Assembly (NCBI GenBank): GCA_007692665.1
Contig: REBP01000113.1
Coordinates: forward strand, 1-64,000
DNA: 64,000 bases
Direction: 5' to 3'
Source of the DNA: Gemmatimonadales bacterium
GTDB lineage: Bacteria > Gemmatimonadota > Gemmatimonadetes > Longimicrobiales > Gaopeijiaceae
The notes beneath the pieces are model-generated. The model was not told the DNA's origin and searched no databases. It saw nothing but the letters and a program-made list of their open reading frames with translations. The position numbers and the translations under genes were made by a program. This document shows positions 61,455 through 64,000 of this stretch, piece by piece. How positions within the stretch are numbered: position 1 is the first letter of the stretch; each line of letters starts with the position of its first letter.

Positions 61455-62791
61455 GGTCGCAGCCCGATCCGTCTCACCAGGTCGGACGACAGGCGGCCCT
61501 CCGGATCCACGCGCTGCAGGACCTCGCGGAAGTCGCCGTGCCTGGGGTACATCTCCCGGAAGGCCTCCGGGGAAAGGATGGAGTCCTTGGCCAGGTAGAT
61601 CCTTCCCCCATGGTCCCGCGTGATGCGCTCCAGTCGGGACAGGAGAGCCGTCGTTTCGTCGCGGTCCGGAAAGTCGAGCGCCAGGCTGAATCCCTTCCTG
61701 GGAAAGGACAGGTGCCCGATGCCTTCGGAGCCCATGGACTTCAGCACCCCCAGAAACGGGGTAACCGGTGCCGCGCCCACCTCCCCGAGAATCGTCCGGA
61801 TGCCCTCCCGTGCCGCGCCGTCGGGGATCACGCACTGGAACTGGTGGAACCCGCGGCGCCCGTAGAGTCGATTCCAGTCGTGGATCGAATCCAGGGGGTA
61901 CAGGTGCTCGGCAAGAGGGACCTCACGGATCCGTCCCCTCCTGCGGATGCGACGGTAGTAGAGGCCGTTGAAGGCCCGGATGCTCAGGCGATTGAGGATT
62001 CCGGGGGGGAGGTCGAAGGGGATGGACCTGGCGCGCCGGGGGGACGGAATGGATCGGGGGCCGTCTGCGAACTCGGCCGTCTCGAGGATGCCTCTTCCAA
62101 GCGATTCTCCCCGAGCCTGCCCATCGATCCACCCCACCGAGTGCGAAGCGGTGCGACGACACGCCTCGAAGGCGTCCATGAAGGCGTCCAGATGCGGCAT
62201 CCGACGCTCGTGGACCGTTGACCAGAGGGACGGGACCCGGACAAGGCCGATGGAGACGCGCAGGATGATGCCCGTCAGCCCGAGGCCCCCGATCGTCGCG
62301 GCAAAGAGTTCCGGATCCTCGAGCCGCGACGTCCGGACGACACGCCCTGTCGGGAGGGCAAGATCGATCCACCGCACGTGATCCCCGAAGCTCCCCACGT
62401 GCTCCTGGTTCTTGCCGTGGACGTCGCATGCCACCGCGCCCCCCATGGTCGTGAACGCCGTACCCGGACTGAGGGGAAAGAGGATCCCCCGAGGTCCGAA
62501 CACATCCAGGAGATCCTGGAACGTGACGCCTGGCTCGCAGACGACCTCGAGGTTCGCCTCGTCGAAGGCGAGGATCCGGTTGAGGCGCTCGGTGAGAAGG
62601 ACCCTGCCCTGCTCGTTCGTCGCGACGTCCCCGTAGCTCCGCCCGGCGCCGTGGGCGATCAGGGAGGTGCCGTCGCCGTTCAGGGCCGCCAGCGTCGAGG
62701 GGATTTCGGACAGGCGGTGGGGTCGGCATGCCAGCACCTCGACACGCCGAGTTCGACCCCAGCCCGTGACCTCCATTCGCTTCCATCGCAT
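61451..62791 (-). CDS. dprE1: FAD-dependent oxidoreductase, DprE1-like
   Basis: 446 residues. FAD domain: AHGAGRSYGD, SPGTAFTTMGGAVACDVHGKNQEHVGS with His125 (DprE1 His132) and GGLGLTGIILR. Substrate region: FLGVLKSMGSEGIGHLSFP and GGRIYLAKDSILS with Lys402 (DprE1 Lys418), then MYPRHGDFREVLQRVDPEG. All these match Mycobacterium DprE1, which oxidises decaprenylphosphoryl ribose. The residue facing the benzothiazinone cysteine (Cys387) is Ala371 here. ATG 62791 was chosen because AAGGA precedes it at 6 bases; ATG 62815 has none. Coupled to the DprE2-like gene downstream. Confidence 0.88.
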   Translation of the reverse strand: MRWKRMEVTGWGRTRRVEVLACRPHRLSEIPSTLAALNGDGTSLIAHGAGRSYGDVATNEQGRVLLTERLNRILAFDEANLEVVCEPGVTFQDLLDVFGPRGILFPLSPGTAFTTMGGAVACDVHGKNQEHVGSFGDHVRWIDLALPTGRVVRTSRLEDPELFAATIGGLGLTGIILRVSIGLVRVPSLWSTVHERRMPHLDAFMDAFEACRRTASHSVGWIDGQARGESLGRGILETAEFADGPRSIPSPRRARSIPFDLPPGILNRLSIRAFNGLYYRRIRRRGRIREVPLAEHLYPLDSIHDWNRLYGRRGFHQFQCVIPDGAAREGIRTILGEVGAAPVTPFLGVLKSMGSEGIGHLSFPRKGFSLALDFPDRDETTALLSRLERITRDHGGRIYLAKDSILSPEAFREMYPRHGDFREVLQRVDPEGRLSSDLVRRIGLRP

Positions 62792-62796
62792 CGGTG

Positions 62797-62801
62797 TCCT
62801 T
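62797..62801 (-). promoter_or_regulatory. ribosome binding site deciding the DprE1 start
   Basis: AAGGA on the minus strand, ahead of ATG 62791. The upstream in-frame ATG at 62815 lacks any such sequence. Confidence 0.6.
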
Positions 62802-62821
62802 AGCGCAAGCACCATGCCAGA

Positions 62822-64000
62822 CTAGGGTCTGAACAGCACCTTCACAACGGCGTCCTCCTTCTTCTGAAACATCTCGTAGGCTCGCGGTGCCTCGTCCAGG
62901 GGGAGCCGATGCGTGGCGAAGGAATCGACCCCCAGCGGATCGTCCGAGCCGGTGAGGAGGGGCATGATGTCGTCCGCCCAGTGCTTCACGTTCGCCTGTC
63001 CCATGCGCAGCTGGATCTGCTTGTCGAAGAGGGTCATCATCGGCATCGGGTCCGCCTCCCCGCCGTAGACCCCGCTCAGGGAGATCGTGCCGCCGCGGCG
63101 GACCGCGTCGATGGCCAGGTAGAGGGCACTGAGCCGGTCGACGCCGGCGGTCTCCATGAGCTTCCGGGCCATGGGATCCGGGAGCAGGCCGGCTACCCGC
63201 TGCGCCAGCTTGCCGGCCGGCGCCCCGTGCGCCTCCATGCCCACGGCGTCGATGACGGAATCCGCGCCTCGGCCGTCCGTCATCTCCCGCACGACCTCGG
63301 CGACGTCCTCGTGGTCGTTCCCGTTGAACGCTTCGATGCCGTTCCGGCTCGCGCGCTCGACGCGTTCGGGCACAAGGTCGACGGCCAGCACGCGGTAGCC
63401 CCGATGCCGGGCGATCCGGGTCGACATGTCCCCGATGGGGCCAAGCCCGATGACGAACACGGTGCCGCCCTCGGGAACCCCGGCGTATTCCACCGCCTGC
63501 CATGCGGTGGGAAGGACATCGGAGAGGTAGACGAACCGATCGTCGGGGGCATCGGCGCCTTCTTCGGGAACCTTGATGTGCGTGTAGTCGGCATGGGGGA
63601 CGCGCAGGTACTCCGCCTGCGCGCCGGCGAGCTGGCCATAGAGCCTGGAATAGCCGAAAAGCGTCGCTCCCATCCCCTGGTCACGGACCTGGGTGGTCTC
63701 GCACTGGGTCTGGAGGCCCAGGTCGCACATGAAACAGAGACCGCAGGAGACCTGGAACGGGATGACGACCCGGTCGCCTCGCTCGAGGTTCGAAACTTCG
63801 CTGCCGACCTCCTCCACGATGCCCATCGGTTCGTGCCCGAGCACATCCCCCTCCGTCATGAACGGGATGAGGACCTCGTAGAGGTGGAGATCCGAGCCGC
63901 AGAGCCCCGAACTCGTCACGCGGATGATCGCGTCCTTCGGGTGCTCGAGGCTCGGGTCCGGAACACTGTCGACGCGAACGTCGCGCTTGCCGTGCCAGGT
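62822..64000 (-). CDS. zinc-dependent alcohol dehydrogenase, formaldehyde-dehydrogenase-like (5' end outside window)
   Basis: 393 residues are visible; no start is seen and the frame is open to the right edge, where TWHGKRDVRVDSVPDPSL is the usual N-terminal segment, so only a few residues are missing. Catalytic zinc: Cys in GLCGSDLH and GHEPMG. Structural zinc: CGLCFMCDLGLQTQC. NAD loop VIGLGPIGDMSTRIARHRG. It belongs to the medium-chain ADH family, glutathione-independent formaldehyde dehydrogenase-like branch. Its stop is 31 bp before the DprE1 gene start on the same strand, so co-transcription is possible, but no role in arabinose donor synthesis is known. Confidence 0.9.
   Translation of the reverse strand, partial: TWHGKRDVRVDSVPDPSLEHPKDAIIRVTSSGLCGSDLHLYEVLIPFMTEGDVLGHEPMGIVEEVGSEVSNLERGDRVVIPFQVSCGLCFMCDLGLQTQCETTQVRDQGMGATLFGYSRLYGQLAGAQAEYLRVPHADYTHIKVPEEGADAPDDRFVYLSDVLPTAWQAVEYAGVPEGGTVFVIGLGPIGDMSTRIARHRGYRVLAVDLVPERVERASRNGIEAFNGNDHEDVAEVVREMTDGRGADSVIDAVGMEAHGAPAGKLAQRVAGLLPDPMARKLMETAGVDRLSALYLAIDAVRRGGTISLSGVYGGEADPMPMMTLFDKQIQLRMGQANVKHWADDIMPLLTGSDDPLGVDSFATHRLPLDEAPRAYEMFQKKEDAVVKVLFRP

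Overview
The window is a uniformly high-GC, gene-dense bacterial segment (about two thirds G+C by eye) with almost no intergenic DNA. About sixteen adjacent gene pairs share a 4-bp NTGA stop/start overlap. MutS, queuosine genes (queA, tgt), a short lipoprotein with a TonB-C-like domain and a PE-LIG-POL LigD argue for a diderm high-GC bacterium rather than an actinomycete, since actinobacteria normally lack MutS. Gemmatimonadota or a similar phylum is my best guess, but this is inference from gene content only. No tRNA, rRNA, CRISPR array, insertion sequence or prophage was recognised.

Region 1 (1-5914): the 5' end of tgt at the left edge and queA further right, separated by three accessory genes: an asparagine-synthase-like protein, an SGNH hydrolase and a DUF222/HNH nuclease. 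Region 2 (4739-15247, minus strand): a long tightly coupled housekeeping run, in transcription order mutS, a lipoprotein, a CBS-domain cysteine/cystathionine synthase, a D-Ala-D-Ala ligase, a rhomboid protease, yebC, ruvC, ruvA, ruvB, queA. Region 3 (15311-20166): a DNA-repair island with a family-6 DNA glycosylase, an 8-cysteine miniprotein, two different Ku proteins and a three-domain LigD. Region 4 (20159-32670): stress and accessory genes. These are a YihY membrane protein, a large DJ-1-fused catalase, a three-gene PLP/FAD/PLP cassette related to siderophore amino-acid synthesis (SbnA-like, FAD/NAD(P) protein, SbnH/Y4yA-like decarboxylase), a YciE ferritin-like protein, an MscS channel, an SRPBCC protein, a CYP152-type peroxygenase P450 and a tandem universal stress protein.

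Region 5 (32667-52283): a nearly complete trehalose/alpha-glucan metabolism locus in two converging arms. The plus arm carries an exported class V aminotransferase-like protein, glgX, treY and treZ. The minus arm is glgE, treS-maltokinase fusion, malQ, glgB, and glgP lies separately to the left. Together these can turn trehalose into alpha-glucan (TreS, Mak, GlgE, GlgB) and alpha-glucan back into trehalose or glucose phosphate (GlgX, TreY, TreZ, GlgP, MalQ).

Region 6 (52383-64000): cell-envelope glycosylation. It has a polytopic membrane protein, a GtrB/DPM1-like glycosyltransferase, a methyltransferase, two paralogous GT-C-like membrane proteins, and UbiA, DprE2-like and DprE1-like enzymes that match the decaprenylphosphoryl-arabinose pathway. 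A zinc alcohol dehydrogenase runs off the right edge.

The items most worth a second look are the SbnA/FAD/SbnH cassette without NIS synthetases, the arabinose-donor cluster with its GT-C pair, an 18-bp perfect palindrome recurring inside poorly conserved coding positions, and the Tat/lipobox-bearing aminotransferase in the glucan locus.
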